A stretch of 36,775 nucleotides of DNA from Deltaproteobacteria bacterium (GTDB taxonomy: Bacteria > Desulfobacterota > Desulfobacteria > Desulfobacterales > C00003060). The translations under genes and the position numbers were made by a program. Of this stretch, positions 24,675 through 36,775 are shown piece by piece. Below the pieces are notes generated by a model. The model was not told the DNA's origin, did not search any database, and saw nothing but the letters and a program-made list of their open reading frames with translations. Position 1 is the stretch's first letter, and every line of letters begins with the position of its first letter. The stretch is taken from contig JAFGFW010000054.1 in NCBI GenBank assembly GCA_016930875.1, positions 1-36,775 on the forward strand. Reading direction: 5' to 3'.

Positions 24675-25442
24675 TCAAAGAGGTTTTTCAAACAGATCAA
24701 AAATAGTGCCCTCAAAGATCTCGTTTAGCGCCTGAACCGACCTGGCATCATCAGGCAGTTGCGCGGTGGGCCGTCCCTGGGTATCGTAGTGGGAGATTAA
24801 ATCGTCTTCGGGCACGCAGCCTGCCAAATTCAAGCCCGCCGCATCGGCCGCATCCTTGATGGCAGGCGGCAACTCGCCGTTCACCCGGTTTATGATCAGG
24901 CACTCTTTCTTGAATTCCAGCTTAAGTTCCCTGGCAAGATCGCGAATCCGCTTGGCTGCCAGTATTCCTCGCTGGCTTGGGTCAGATGCGATGATCAAGA
25001 TATCAGCGCGACGGGCCATTAAGCGACTGATATGCTCCATGCCCGCCTCATTGTCCATAACCACAACGCGGTAATTGCTGCAGAGCCTGTCTATATACCG
25101 GGAAAGGAGGGTGTTGGCGTGACAATAACAACCCGGGCCTTCGGGACGACCCATAACGATCAGGTCATACCCATCGCTTTCCACCAGGGCCTCTTCAAGC
25201 TTATATTCCATGTAGATATCCCTGGTCATACCGGTTGGCACATCGTCTTTAAGGCCCTCCCTGGCCTCACCAACGGTAGTCTCTACTTCCACGCCAAGGA
25301 CCTCATTCAAATTTGCATTCGCATCCGCATCCACGGCCAGGATCGGCTTGATACCCCTTTTCAGGAGAAACTTAATGAGAAGACCTGCAATGGTGGTCTT
25401 GCCGGTGCCGCCCTTGCCGGCCATGGCAATGGTCATCGTCAC
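24675..25442 (-). CDS. CooC/AcsF-like ATPase for CO dehydrogenase/acetyl-CoA synthase maturation
   Basis: MinD/NifH-class ATPase that helps insert nickel into CO dehydrogenase or acetyl-CoA synthase, 255 residues. It begins with the deviant Walker A GKGGTGKTT (10-18), followed by AVDADANANLNEVLG. The CxC pair Cys105-Tyr-Cys107 (GPGCYCHAN) matches the metal-binding, dimer-forming site of CooC. VVVMDNEAGMEHISR and IASDPSQRGILAAKRI are further CooC hallmarks. GTG at 25442 overlaps the preceding stop (GTGA); ATG at 25436 is an alternative. Coupling to the AcsV-like gene supports a role in the Wood-Ljungdahl branch. The CO dehydrogenase genes themselves are not in this window. Confidence 0.9.
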   Translation of the reverse strand: MTMTIAMAGKGGTGKTTIAGLLIKFLLKRGIKPILAVDADANANLNEVLGVEVETTVGEAREGLKDDVPTGMTRDIYMEYKLEEALVESDGYDLIVMGRPEGPGCYCHANTLLSRYIDRLCSNYRVVVMDNEAGMEHISRLMARRADILIIASDPSQRGILAAKRIRDLARELKLEFKKECLIINRVNGELPPAIKDAADAAGLNLAGCVPEDDLISHYDTQGRPTAQLPDDARSVQALNEIFEGTIFDLFEKPL

Positions 25443-27436
25443 GATGCCTTCCTTTCACTGCTGACCATTTGAAGGCTCGCCTCAAGATACTCGCTCACAT
25501 TGGGAAAAAGGCTGGCCTCTGTGTGGGGAAGGAACAGGGCTCCCATATACTTGTCCATGAAGAAGGCGTTATCGCTCAGTTCTATATTAGTCATCATCCC
25601 GGCAATCCGCTCGGCCTCCGGCAACATAGCTTTGCAAAGGCAAACCAGGCGCGCCCCCAGCAGGGAGCCGTTTCCGATAAAATGGAACTTCTCAACAGGT
25701 ATATCCGGAAACAGTCCTATCAGTTTTCCCTTTTCAAGGTTGATATATCTGCCAAAAGCGCCCGCAATAATCACCCGGTCAACGTCCTGAAAAGAGAGGT
25801 CCAGACTCTCGAGCAGGGTCAGACATCCGGCAAAAAGCGCTCCTTTGGCACGCATCAGATTTTCGATATCGACCTCGGTGATGACGATATCATGCCCCGT
25901 GGCAGAGTCTTTGGCCCATGCGAGCACGTATTCGTGTCCAAATCGTCCCGGGCGAATACGCTCAGAGGCAAGGTCGCGAATAAACTTGCCCCGGCGGTCG
26001 ATCACGTATGCGCTCAGCAGATCAGAAAGGATGCTGATAAGGCCGGACCCGCAAATGCCTCGGGGCCCTTTTCTGCCGATTGTGACAATCATGGGTTCCA
26101 GGGTCACGGGATTGATATTGAATCCCTCGATCGCTCCCTGATCTGCCCGCATGCCATGTTTGATGCCACCCCCTTCAAAGGCAGGGCCCATGGAACAGGC
26201 TGCGCAGGCCAGCCAATCCCGGTTTCCCAAAACGATCTCGCCGTTTGTCCCGATATCCATATAGAGTGTCAGTTCCTCTTTTTGAAAGACACCGGAACCG
26301 AGTATGCCGGAGACAATGTCGCCGCCGACATAACTTGCCACCGAAGGAAAGGTGTAAACCTGCACACAATCAGGCAGAAGGTCAATGCCAATGTCTCGTG
26401 CCCACACGACCGGAACAGAACTTGCCACCGGAACATAAGGCGCTTCCCTGATATAGCGCGTCTCTATGCCAAGGAGCAGGTGCATCATCGTGGTGTTGCC
26501 GGCGGCAGCAATGCATGAGACGCTCTTTTCTGAGCTGTCGGTTTCTTCTAACAGCTCATCAATTACCTGATTAATGGAAGACACAACAAGAGACTGCAGC
26601 TTTTTTCGCCCTTCGGGTTGTTGGGCATACACGATCCGTGTGATGACGTCGTCGCCGTATTTGACCTGCCCGTTGTATTCGGCCCGTTCTGCCATGATCC
26701 TTCCGTTCTTAAGATCTATCAGCTCGGCGCAGATTGTCGTGGTTCCGATATCCAACCCAATGGCAAGATTCTCATCAGATGCATCACCGCCCTGGATGCG
26801 CACCAGGTTGAACGTTGAGGTTTTGTCTCCTGGGGAAAGGAGATTGTTTGCAGCAGGCGCTGCCATCAAAGTAGCTGTGACATGCCAATCACTGGCCCGC
26901 AGGATCTCAGGCATGGTTTTAAGGCACCTAATATCAGCCGACACCTTTTCAATTTGATGTTGCTGTCTCAGTCCCGCGGAAAACCGCGACAGGTCACTTG
27001 CGTTATCCTGTAACGTGGGTGGTGCAAGCCGGGTGGGCACCTTAATGGCTATCGGGTCAAGCTGCCACCCTTCAGCCAGGAGCTTTGTGTCGAGGGCAGA
27101 GATCTTACGTTCCCCTTTGGCTATGTCAAGTTTCTGGGTAACAAGCCGGCGCAAGCCCCTTGATTCATCAGGAATCCAGACCGTGCAATCTGAAAGAACA
27201 GACGTTCTACAGGCCTGGCGCCACCCCTGCTCATATTTTTTCTCGCTAATATTCTCTGTCTTTTCGCTATCAACCTCGCCTTCTTCAATCACCACGCGGC
27301 ACTTGCCGCAAACACCCTGGCCGCCGCACGAGGCATTGATATGAACGCCTGCCGCAAGGGCAGCGTCCAGGAGGTTGCTCCCCTTGGGAACGGTGACTGA
27401 AACATTGTCTGGTTTAAAGGTGATGATGTGTTTCAT
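25439..27436 (-). CDS. acsV: Corrinoid activation protein, AcsV/RACo-like (2Fe-2S plus ASKHA domain)
   Basis: An ATP-driven activator that re-reduces the cobalt of the corrinoid iron-sulfur protein when it drops out of the methyl-transfer cycle. The 665-residue protein has an N-terminal 2Fe-2S domain with Cys37, Cys43 and Cys46 (CGGQGVCGKC) and Cys76, a linker region to about 210, and a large ASKHA-type ATPase part (DUF4445-like): GLDIGTTTICAELIDL, AAAGNTTMMHLLLGI, DIGTNGEIVLGN, GICGSGLISILSDL and VIIAGAFGRYINLEKG. It is followed by the overlapping CooC-like gene. Similar activators serve other methyltransferases, so the AcsV name rests partly on the CooC neighbour. The upstream spacer is full of repeats. 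Confidence 0.88.
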   Translation of the reverse strand: MKHIITFKPDNVSVTVPKGSNLLDAALAAGVHINASCGGQGVCGKCRVVIEEGEVDSEKTENISEKKYEQGWRQACRTSVLSDCTVWIPDESRGLRRLVTQKLDIAKGERKISALDTKLLAEGWQLDPIAIKVPTRLAPPTLQDNASDLSRFSAGLRQQHQIEKVSADIRCLKTMPEILRASDWHVTATLMAAPAANNLLSPGDKTSTFNLVRIQGGDASDENLAIGLDIGTTTICAELIDLKNGRIMAERAEYNGQVKYGDDVITRIVYAQQPEGRKKLQSLVVSSINQVIDELLEETDSSEKSVSCIAAAGNTTMMHLLLGIETRYIREAPYVPVASSVPVVWARDIGIDLLPDCVQVYTFPSVASYVGGDIVSGILGSGVFQKEELTLYMDIGTNGEIVLGNRDWLACAACSMGPAFEGGGIKHGMRADQGAIEGFNINPVTLEPMIVTIGRKGPRGICGSGLISILSDLLSAYVIDRRGKFIRDLASERIRPGRFGHEYVLAWAKDSATGHDIVITEVDIENLMRAKGALFAGCLTLLESLDLSFQDVDRVIIAGAFGRYINLEKGKLIGLFPDIPVEKFHFIGNGSLLGARLVCLCKAMLPEAERIAGMMTNIELSDNAFFMDKYMGALFLPHTEASLFPNVSEYLEASLQMVSSERKAS

Positions 27437-27886
27437 GGTTTAGGAAAAGTGCCTAAAGTGAACTAAAGTGAGCTAAAGTGCCTAAAGTTGTTTGTATCCG
27501 TTCACGGAGTATTGGAGTGTTGGAGTACTGGAGTATTGGAACAAAACCAGGCTCCCAGACGAAGTCCGATTTGGGGAAACATCATGGCTATTCGACCGGA
27601 AAACAGACAGATCATGATAATTTTTCTGTTTCATGGAGCTTCCCAGGCCCATTACTCCATCACTCCATCACTCCAGTACTCCAATGCTACTGCATCCGGT
27701 ATCAGGCATCCGGTATCACGTCATTGACCAATGACAAGTGATCAATGACTAATGACTAACTGAACAGGCCGCTCGGGTCATCCGCCCAAGCGGCCTGTCT
27801 GGTCAGATCAGATTTTGAACCCTTGAGCCCGCCAGAAATACGGCGGACCTGCGGCCTTGACCTTTCAGCTTTCCGGCTTCCACCTT
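27437..27886. repeat. Repeat-dense spacer: tandem decamers, inverted nonamer arrays, hairpin
   Basis: There is no gene. From right to left of the AcsV start: four decamers of the form CCTAAAGTGA/ACTAAAGTGA (27444-27488); an array GGAGTATTGGAGTGTTGGAG (27505-27540) of nonamers; its inverted counterpart TACTCCATCACTCCATCACT (27653-27685); two tandem GCATCCGGTATCA units (27692-27718); CATTGACCAATGACAAGTG and CAATGACTAATGAC words (27720-27760); a strong hairpin (27765-27798); and AAAGCTGAAAGG-type words that run into the end of the next gene (27860-27896). Confidence 0.75.
27765..27798. terminator. Strong hairpin downstream of the pyruvate oxidoreductase gene
   Basis: CAGGCCGCT (27765-27773) pairs with AGCGGCCTG (27790-27798), with a further GGG/CCC inside. 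It lies about 90 bases beyond the stop of the minus-strand gene. No clear T-run follows on the minus strand, so it may be a terminator or an mRNA-end stabiliser. Confidence 0.4.
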
Positions 27887-31602
<3,716 letters not shown>

Positions 31603-32472
31603 TCACCGAAACACCTCCCTCGCTTCCTTGCCCAGCTCTCCCAGGTGTTCTACTACGTGAATGCCGGCTTTTAGCATAGCGGCGATTTTCTCAGCCGCCG
31701 TTTCCCCGCTGGCCGATATGATGGCTCCGGCGTGTCCCATACGCTTTCCAGGCGTGGCAGTGAGGCCCGCAACAAATCCCATCACGGGCTTTTTGAAATG
31801 ATCCCTGATGTATTCGGCAGCAGCCTCCTCGTCATTTCCCCCGATCTCTCCGATAAGCACCACGCCTTCGGTCTCAGGGTCTTTGTTAAAGAGCTTCAAG
31901 ATGTCTACAAAGGAAGAACCGATGATCGGATCGCCCCCGATCCCGAGACAGGTGCTCTGGCCCAGGCCGCTTTGGGTGAGTTGGTGCACCACCTCATAGG
32001 TGAGCGTGCCGCTTCTTGATACTACACCTATAGAACCCTCTTTGTGGATATGGCCGGGCATGATACCCGCTTTGCAGAGACCCGGAGAAATCACGCCGGG
32101 ACAATTTGGACCGATTAGGCGGCAGTTGCGGCGTCTCAAAAATCTAAGAACCTTAAACATGTCATGCACGGGAATCCCCTCGGTAATACAAATGGCCAGA
32201 GGAAGCCCTGCTGCTGCAGATTCCATGATGGCGTCAGCCGCAAAAGGAGGAGGCACAAAGATAAGGCTGGCATTGGCCCCGGTGTTTTCAACTGCATCAC
32301 GAATGGTATTAAAGACAGGGATACCGTCCAGTTTCTGGCCCCCCTTGCCAGGCGTGACTCCTCCCACAACGTTAGTCCAGTAGGCCACACACTGCCGGGC
32401 ATGGAAACTCCCCTCCCTGCCGGTGATCCCCTGAACCAGAAGGCGGGTTTCTTTGTCGATTAGTATGCTCAT
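31603..32472 (-). CDS. sucD: Succinyl-CoA synthetase alpha subunit
   Basis: With SucC it links succinyl-CoA cleavage to ADP or GDP phosphorylation, or runs in reverse, in the TCA cycle. The 289-residue chain has the CoA-binding Rossmann part ([18 protein letters not shown]), [36 protein letters not shown] and the phosphorylated His247 in [12 protein letters not shown]. Length is normal. It is unusual that sucC ends 194 bases upstream, since these genes usually overlap or nearly touch. Confidence 0.96.
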   Translation of the reverse strand: MSILIDKETRLLVQGITGREGSFHARQCVAYWTNVVGGVTPGKGGQKLDGIPVFNTIRDAVENTGANASLIFVPPPFAADAIMESAAAGLPLAICITEGIPVHDMFKVLRFLRRRNCRLIGPNCPGVISPGLCKAGIMPGHIHKEGSIGVVSRSGTLTYEVVHQLTQSGLGQSTCLGIGGDPIIGSSFVDILKLFNKDPETEGVVLIGEIGGNDEEAAAEYIRDHFKKPVMGFVAGLTATPGKRMGHAGAIISASGETAAEKIAAMLKAGIHVVEHLGELGKEAREVFR

Positions 32473-32666
32473 ATGAACAACTTCGTTGTGAGCTCGCTTC
32501 GGTTAAGGCTTTAGGACCGCTTCGCTTGAGGTTTGAGGCACAACGAAAAAGGCCTCCGACCTCAAGTCCACCGGAGGTGGACGGTCCTCCAACGTCTATC
32601 GGCGCGGCCTGCACCTCGGGGAAACGTAGCTCACAACCCTCTAAACTATTCTTACGTTTTTACCCG
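32473..32666. other. Insert-like gap between sucC and sucD with a hairpin
   Basis: A 194-base non-coding gap. It holds GCTCGCTTCGGTTAAGG-type repeat words, the palindrome ACAAC-TTC-GTTGT near 32476, and the perfect hairpin GTCCACC-GGA-GGTGGAC (32566-32582). Its composition resembles the repeats seen elsewhere rather than coding DNA. Confidence 0.55.
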
Positions 32667-33824
32667 CTATGCAATCTTCCTCACCTTCTCCGCCGCATCA
32701 GCCATACTGTGGGCTACGATGAAATCGAGATCGGATTGGGCCAGGATACGGCGGCCTTCCTCCACGTTGGTGCCGTCCAGACGGACCACCACAGGCACCT
32801 TGATCGCTACCTTTTTGGCCCCATCCACCACTCCCCTGGCCAGTACGTCGCATCGCAGGATACCACCAAAGATGTTGATCAGAATCCCCCGCACATTCTT
32901 GTCGGCAAGGATGATTTCAAAGCCTTTGGTGACCATTTCCGTGGTGGCTCCGCCGCCCACGTCCAAAAAATTGGCCGGTCTGGCCCCAGCCTGCTTTATT
33001 AAGTCCATGGTGGCCATGGCGAGGCCGGCGCCGTTGACCATGATCCCGATGTCTCCCTCAAGGTGGATATAGTTCAGACGGTGTCGTGAGGCTTCAAGCT
33101 CCAGTGGGTCCAGCTCGTAAGGATCATCCAGTTCCAACAGGTCCTTGTGGCGGTAAAGGGCATTGTCGTCGAACTCGATCTTGGCATCCAGGGCAAGAAG
33201 GTGATTGTCATCTGTCAGGACCAAGGGGTTGATTTCTGCCAGCATGCAATCCAAGGAGTCAAAAAGCCTGTAAAGTTGCGTGAAGATCCCCGTGCCGACC
33301 CGTATAAGGGCGGGGTCTATTCCCATGCCGAACACGAGATTGCGTGCCTGAAAGGCCGGAAGCCCGAGGCCCACATTGATCCACTCCCTCATAATCCGTT
33401 CAGGAGAGCTTTCAGCCAGCTCCTCAATCCCCATGCCGCCCTCGGAGCTGGCGATCAAGACCGGGCGTTGTCTGGCGCGATCAATAGTTGTTCCAACGTA
33501 AAACTCCTGCTTTATGGCAAGACCCTCTTCCACCAGGACCTTTCTGACCCGTTTTCCCCTGGGGCCTGTCTGGGGCGTTACCAGGGTCATATTCAGAATC
33601 TCCCGGGCAGCCTCGGCCACGGCTTTCACTGTTTCTACTACGCGGACACCACCGCCTTTACCGCGGCCTCCGGCATGGATCTGGGCCTTAACGACCCAGC
33701 GAGACCCGCCGATCTGTTCGGCGATTTTCCTCGCCTCTTCAGCATCACGGGCCACTGAGCCTCGCGGAACAGGGATTCCGAATTTCGACAAGATTTGCTT
33801 TGCCTGGTATTCGTGGATTTTCAT
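32667..33824 (-). CDS. sucC: Succinyl-CoA synthetase beta subunit
   Basis: ATP-grasp subunit that binds the nucleotide and succinate, 385 residues, normal for the family. It starts MKIHEYQAKQILSKFGIPVP and has WVVKAQIHAGGRGKGGGV, the SSEGGMGIEELA loop, LAEINPLVLTDD with magnesium-binding residues, GDIGIMVNGAGLAMATMDLI and LDVGGGA. It begins nine bases after the end of a small membrane-protein gene, so the two are probably co-transcribed. sucD and nifJ follow on the same strand, making a carbon-metabolism run. Confidence 0.96.
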   Translation of the reverse strand: MKIHEYQAKQILSKFGIPVPRGSVARDAEEARKIAEQIGGSRWVVKAQIHAGGRGKGGGVRVVETVKAVAEAAREILNMTLVTPQTGPRGKRVRKVLVEEGLAIKQEFYVGTTIDRARQRPVLIASSEGGMGIEELAESSPERIMREWINVGLGLPAFQARNLVFGMGIDPALIRVGTGIFTQLYRLFDSLDCMLAEINPLVLTDDNHLLALDAKIEFDDNALYRHKDLLELDDPYELDPLELEASRHRLNYIHLEGDIGIMVNGAGLAMATMDLIKQAGARPANFLDVGGGATTEMVTKGFEIILADKNVRGILINIFGGILRCDVLARGVVDGAKKVAIKVPVVVRLDGTNVEEGRRILAQSDLDFIVAHSMADAAEKVRKIA

Positions 33825-33833
33825 GGTTGAGTC

Positions 33834-34301
33834 CTACATATTGACCGGGCGCTCCTCTATCTTGCCCATTGGTTTTCCGTTCAAATCGTCAATGGCCGCC
33901 CCGAGAGCCTTCATAACCTCAAACTTGTCTGCGCCTCGTACTTTCAAACTCTGGTGATTGGGCAGTCGGAAAAAGAAAAGCCTTTTCATCCTTCTGATAC
34001 CACCCAGGTACGTGCGGATCTTCCATTGTGAGTGGACAGGCAAGGTGTTGTTCCTGAAGACCGACAAAAAACCGTAATGGATTTTCAGGCCATCCTGGCT
34101 TACGGTCACCGCGCTGAAGCCCCAAAGGGGACCGTTGAAAAACCACAAGGCGATCAATCCCCAGGCGACCACAAGGATCACCTGGGTGAAGTTCTGTTTC
34201 CGAATAGTACGGACCAGCAGCCACACAATGATCGCCACAATAATCCCCATGATGACATTTTGCACCATCACGGAGCGTATAAAAAAAGTTTCAGCCTCCA
34301 T
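33834..34301 (-). CDS. Small membrane protein with a PH-like tail
   Basis: A 155-residue hypothetical protein. Two membrane spans lie near the start (VQNVIMGIIVAIIVWLLV, then VILVVAWGLIALWFFNG). The rest is soluble and strand-rich (FSAVTVSQDGLKIHYG, IRTYLGGIRRMKRLFFFRL, SLKVRGADKFEVMKALGAAI), in the manner of small bacterial PH-like domains. ATG at 34301 is used; ATG at 34268 is possible, and neither has a good ribosome-binding site. It is placed directly ahead of sucC. No function is assigned. Confidence 0.75.
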   Translation of the reverse strand: MEAETFFIRSVMVQNVIMGIIVAIIVWLLVRTIRKQNFTQVILVVAWGLIALWFFNGPLWGFSAVTVSQDGLKIHYGFLSVFRNNTLPVHSQWKIRTYLGGIRRMKRLFFFRLPNHQSLKVRGADKFEVMKALGAAIDDLNGKPMGKIEERPVNM

Positions 34302-34728
34302 TTATCAACTATTTTTGTACTGTACTGCTGTCAGTCTGACCTAAACCCTCTTCCCTGTCGGCGTAACCGCTAAGCAACTCTTTCCGCTCATCCCCCCTTT
34401 GAAAAAGGGGGGAACGGCAGTTAGTCTCCTGAGTGAGCGCTTATGGTCCCCGTGGGGGATAGGCCAAGGTGATGGAGCAGAAGGCCCCAGGTTCGGACTG
34501 GTATCACCGGCCGGAATTCCTGTCAAACAAAAAACAGGCTCAAAAAAATGCCGGTTTAGTACAAGGACTTTTGGCGATTCCATCAAAAACAGATTGACGA
34601 TTTAGAGCTTTTGTGATATCTGACGTCGACAATTTTGGTTGATATATAGGTTTAGAAACCAATTTATGATTCCCGGTATGCCCTTGAGATGAGGCATTAC
34701 TGCGGAACCAGAAGCGAGGAGGAAATTC
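34302..34728. other. Divergent spacer with a CCCCCC/GGGGGG hairpin
   Basis: No gene. A perfect 9-bp hairpin CCCCCCTTT-GAA-AAAGGGGGG (34392-34412) belongs to the same type as 20842-20879. TTGACG at 34595 with A/T-rich sequence after it is a weak promoter candidate for the transporter gene to the right. Confidence 0.5.
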
Positions 34729-36477
34729 ATGCGGGTACATAAAACACCATTAATTCTAGCAGTGACGATTGCACTGTCATTTCTCTGCCCCTTTGCCTTT
34801 GCCGGTCATGGGGGAGGCAGCGCCCACAAGATGGTCCATATTGAAGGTGGAGACTATGTGACCATCTCGGGAACCATCATCGATTCCCACAAAGAACCGG
34901 TGGGAGAAGCAGTGATCACAGTGGATATGGAAGGCCATCCGGTGGCCCATGTTGAAACAGCACATAACGGCCATTACCTCGCCGAGTTCATGGTCGAGGC
35001 AGGCGCTATGGAGACTGCCCGCTTTGACATGAAGGTTAGAAAAACCAGCTTTGGGACCAAGACCATACACTTTCCGGGAACAGAGTTTGCTCAAAAAGGA
35101 AAGCACTTTTATGTTGCCGAGGAGGTTTCCCTGGACCGTGTCCTGGGTCCGGCGTTCTGGATCTCCACCGTTGTTTTTATCCTTGCCTATGTCCTGATCG
35201 CCTTTGAGCTCCTGCACCGTACCATTGCTGCCATGCTGGGAGCTGCGCTCATGATGTGCATTTCATACACAATCGGTACGGTGGCTCCCGAGTGGCGCAT
35301 CTTTTCCTTTGAGCGCGCCATCGCTGCCCTTGACATGAACGTGGTCTTTCTTTTGATGGGAATGATGATCATCGTGGGGGTTTTGAAAAATACCGGTGTC
35401 TTTCAATGGTGCGCCTATATCTCTTACAAGGTGGCCAAAGGCAAGGTCTTTGTATTGACGGTCATTTTGATGATCTTTACGGCGGTTTCTTCGGCGTTTC
35501 TGGATAATGTTACCACCATGCTGCTTCTTACGGGTGTTGCCATCGAGATATCCATTTCATGCAATCTCAATCCACTCTATTTGCTGATCCCGTTGGTCCT
35601 TTCCTCTAACGTCGGTGGTACGGCGACTCTCATAGGGGATCCGCCCAATATCATGATCGGCTCCTATGCGGGCCTTAGCTTCATGGACTTTGTGATAGCG
35701 CTCGCCCTGATATGCGTGGCCTCCATGATTGCCATGTTCGTTTACACGAAAGTGGTCTGGGGCAAGGCTTATGCGACGTCCCAGGCATCGGTTGCCAATG
35801 TTGAAGAATTTACTGCCGAGCTAAAGGAAAAATACAAGATCTATGACCCCACATTGCTCACCTACGGATTGATTATTCTCGGTTTTACAGTCTTCCTCTT
35901 CCTTTCTCATGGTTACTGGCACATGGAGGTGAGTGTTGCGGCCCTTATAGGCGCGAGCGTCCTGTTCACGGTGGGCGTTGTCACCGGAAAGGTGGATTTG
36001 CTCCACTTGATCGAAAAAGATATTGAGTGGCCAACGCTCATGTTCTTTATCTTCCTATTTGTCCTGGTAGGCGCGGTGGAAGAAGCAGGGCTCCTTGCGG
36101 TTATTGCGGACTGGATACTTAATGTTTCAGGCGGAAACTATCTCATGTCCATGACTTTGATCCTGTGGGTGGCTGCCATTATGTCCGCCTTTGTGGACAA
36201 CATCCCGTTTACGGCCACCATGCTCCCCATTGTGGCCTATCTCACCAAGGTTATTCCGGGCGCTGAGAACACCCTGTGGTGGGCCCTGGCCCTGGGGGCG
36301 TGTTTCGGCGGCAACGGAACCATTATCGGCGCTTCGGCAAACGTGGTCACAATGGGTATTGCCGAGTCCAAGGGATACAAGATATCCTTTGGCGGATTCA
36401 TGAAGACAGCATTTCCGTACATGATCATAAGCATTATCATCTGCCAGGTGTGGCTCATGCTATTTAAGCCGGCGTAG
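34729..36477 (+). CDS. ArsB/NhaD (SLC13-type) ion transporter with N-terminal beta-sandwich domain
   Basis: A 582-residue transporter of the ion-transporter superfamily. A signal peptide (1-25, ending FAFAG) leads into a periplasmic domain of about 100 residues (ISGTIIDSHKEPVGEAVITV; GHYLAEFMVEAG), like a carboxypeptidase-regulatory or Ig-like fold. About twelve membrane spans follow from residue 140. The two inverted halves show FLDNVTTMLLLTGV with GGTATLIGDPPNIMIGS, and FVDNIPFTATMLPI with GGNGTIIGASANVV, the re-entrant signature loops of ArsB/NhaD/P-protein transporters. Likely substrates are sodium/proton exchange or an anion; sequence alone does not decide. GAGGAGG lies six bases before the ATG. 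A terminator follows. Confidence 0.9.
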   Translation: MRVHKTPLILAVTIALSFLCPFAFAGHGGGSAHKMVHIEGGDYVTISGTIIDSHKEPVGEAVITVDMEGHPVAHVETAHNGHYLAEFMVEAGAMETARFDMKVRKTSFGTKTIHFPGTEFAQKGKHFYVAEEVSLDRVLGPAFWISTVVFILAYVLIAFELLHRTIAAMLGAALMMCISYTIGTVAPEWRIFSFERAIAALDMNVVFLLMGMMIIVGVLKNTGVFQWCAYISYKVAKGKVFVLTVILMIFTAVSSAFLDNVTTMLLLTGVAIEISISCNLNPLYLLIPLVLSSNVGGTATLIGDPPNIMIGSYAGLSFMDFVIALALICVASMIAMFVYTKVVWGKAYATSQASVANVEEFTAELKEKYKIYDPTLLTYGLIILGFTVFLFLSHGYWHMEVSVAALIGASVLFTVGVVTGKVDLLHLIEKDIEWPTLMFFIFLFVLVGAVEEAGLLAVIADWILNVSGGNYLMSMTLILWVAAIMSAFVDNIPFTATMLPIVAYLTKVIPGAENTLWWALALGACFGGNGTIIGASANVVTMGIAESKGYKISFGGFMKTAFPYMIISIIICQVWLMLFKPA

Positions 36478-36505
36478 AAACAGGCAACTAAAGCCGTAAC
36501 ACACG

Positions 36506-36540
36506 AAAAGCCCGACCTCTTTATGAGATCGGGCTTTTTT
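36506..36540 (+). terminator. Rho-independent terminator
   Basis: AAAAGCCCGA pairs with TCGGGCTTTT around a CCTCTTTATGAGA loop that adds three more pairs, ending in a T-run. It lies about 30 bases after the transporter stop. Confidence 0.9.
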
Positions 36541-36775
36541 GATGCTGAAGAACTCTTGCGGTAACCGTTCACGGTTACAAATAAATGAACATCGAACATC
36601 GAACGTCCAATCGCTCGACCTTGAGGCTCTCGACAGGCATCGAATGTTGAATGGGAAAACACGTGGCGCAAGCGCCTGCGTTGCGCGGAGGAAACAGAAG
36701 AATTAATTAAGATTTTCGTTACGAGTATCAAAACGGCCGTTCGACAGGCCGTTCGACAGGCTCACGGTCCCGAGC
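36541..36775. repeat. Repeat-rich end of the window
   Basis: No gene. GTAACCGT-TC-ACGGTTAC (36561-36578) is a perfect palindrome, related to GTGAACGGTTAC near 9197. GAACATCGAACATCGAACG with the related CATCGAATGTTGAATG, and the tandem GGCCGTTCGACA (about 36733-36757) followed by GGCTCACGGTC, are further short repeats. Confidence 0.55.

Noticed and set aside
25469-26518. 349-codon open frame on the plus strand
   Set aside because: It is antisense to the well-supported AcsV-like gene, has low-complexity composition and no ribosome-binding site.
27505-27685. CRISPR-like array
   Set aside because: Units are only about 9 bases, adjacent without spacers, and inverted; no cas genes.

Overview
The window looks like a chromosomal segment of an anaerobic Desulfobacterota (former Deltaproteobacteria) bacterium with moderate GC. 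The evidence is the gene mix: a decaheme cytochrome with an MtrB/PioB-type outer-membrane barrel, a CooC-like ATPase next to an AcsV/RACo-like corrinoid activator (Wood-Ljungdahl pathway), a single-chain pyruvate:ferredoxin oxidoreductase, and spacers built from short, reused, often palindromic repeats. No rRNA, tRNA, CRISPR array or intact transposase was seen. The taxonomic call is inference from gene content.

Layout. 229-4903 (+) is a CUT1-type carbohydrate ABC importer: binding protein, two permeases and an ATPase. A 355-bp spacer holding a 22-bp perfect inverted repeat separates the binding protein from the permeases. 4904-9267 is an accessory, decaying zone. It has a nested palindrome, an intact ParD-like/RelE-like toxin-antitoxin pair, a nucleotidyltransferase remnant with an internal loss and a frameshift, a dockerin-like fragment, a zinc-ribbon membrane protein with a good sigma70-type promoter, and a DUF4143 ATPase that has lost its centre. 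9268-20641 is housekeeping: M48 lipoprotein protease, RtcA, EngB, a class I aminotransferase, HisG and HisI, penicillin-binding protein 1A, a CBS-domain protein and RecN.

20887-24105 (-) is the most distinctive locus. A lipoprotein-like decaheme MtrA/DmsE cytochrome is followed by an MtrB/PioB-like barrel and a rho-independent terminator. Together these would form a porin-cytochrome conduit carrying electrons across the outer membrane. The barrel gene has one in-frame TGA 139 codons before its natural end, and the barrel carries its own CxxCH motif. 24675-33824 (-) is a central carbon block: CooC/AcsF-like ATPase, AcsV-like activator, pyruvate:ferredoxin oxidoreductase and both succinyl-CoA synthetase subunits. 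A small membrane protein lies just upstream. 34729-36477 (+) is an ArsB/NhaD/SLC13-type transporter with an added N-terminal beta-sandwich domain, followed by a terminator.

Working together, the carbon block would interconvert pyruvate, acetyl-CoA and C1 units and feed low-potential electrons to ferredoxin, and the MtrAB-like conduit could discharge electrons outside the cell. That link is inference. Many spacers (1.7, 5.7, 9.0, 12.7, 18.7, 20.7, 27.5, 31.5, 34.4 and 36.6 kb) share a vocabulary of short repeat modules, and some have grown into the ends of genes.
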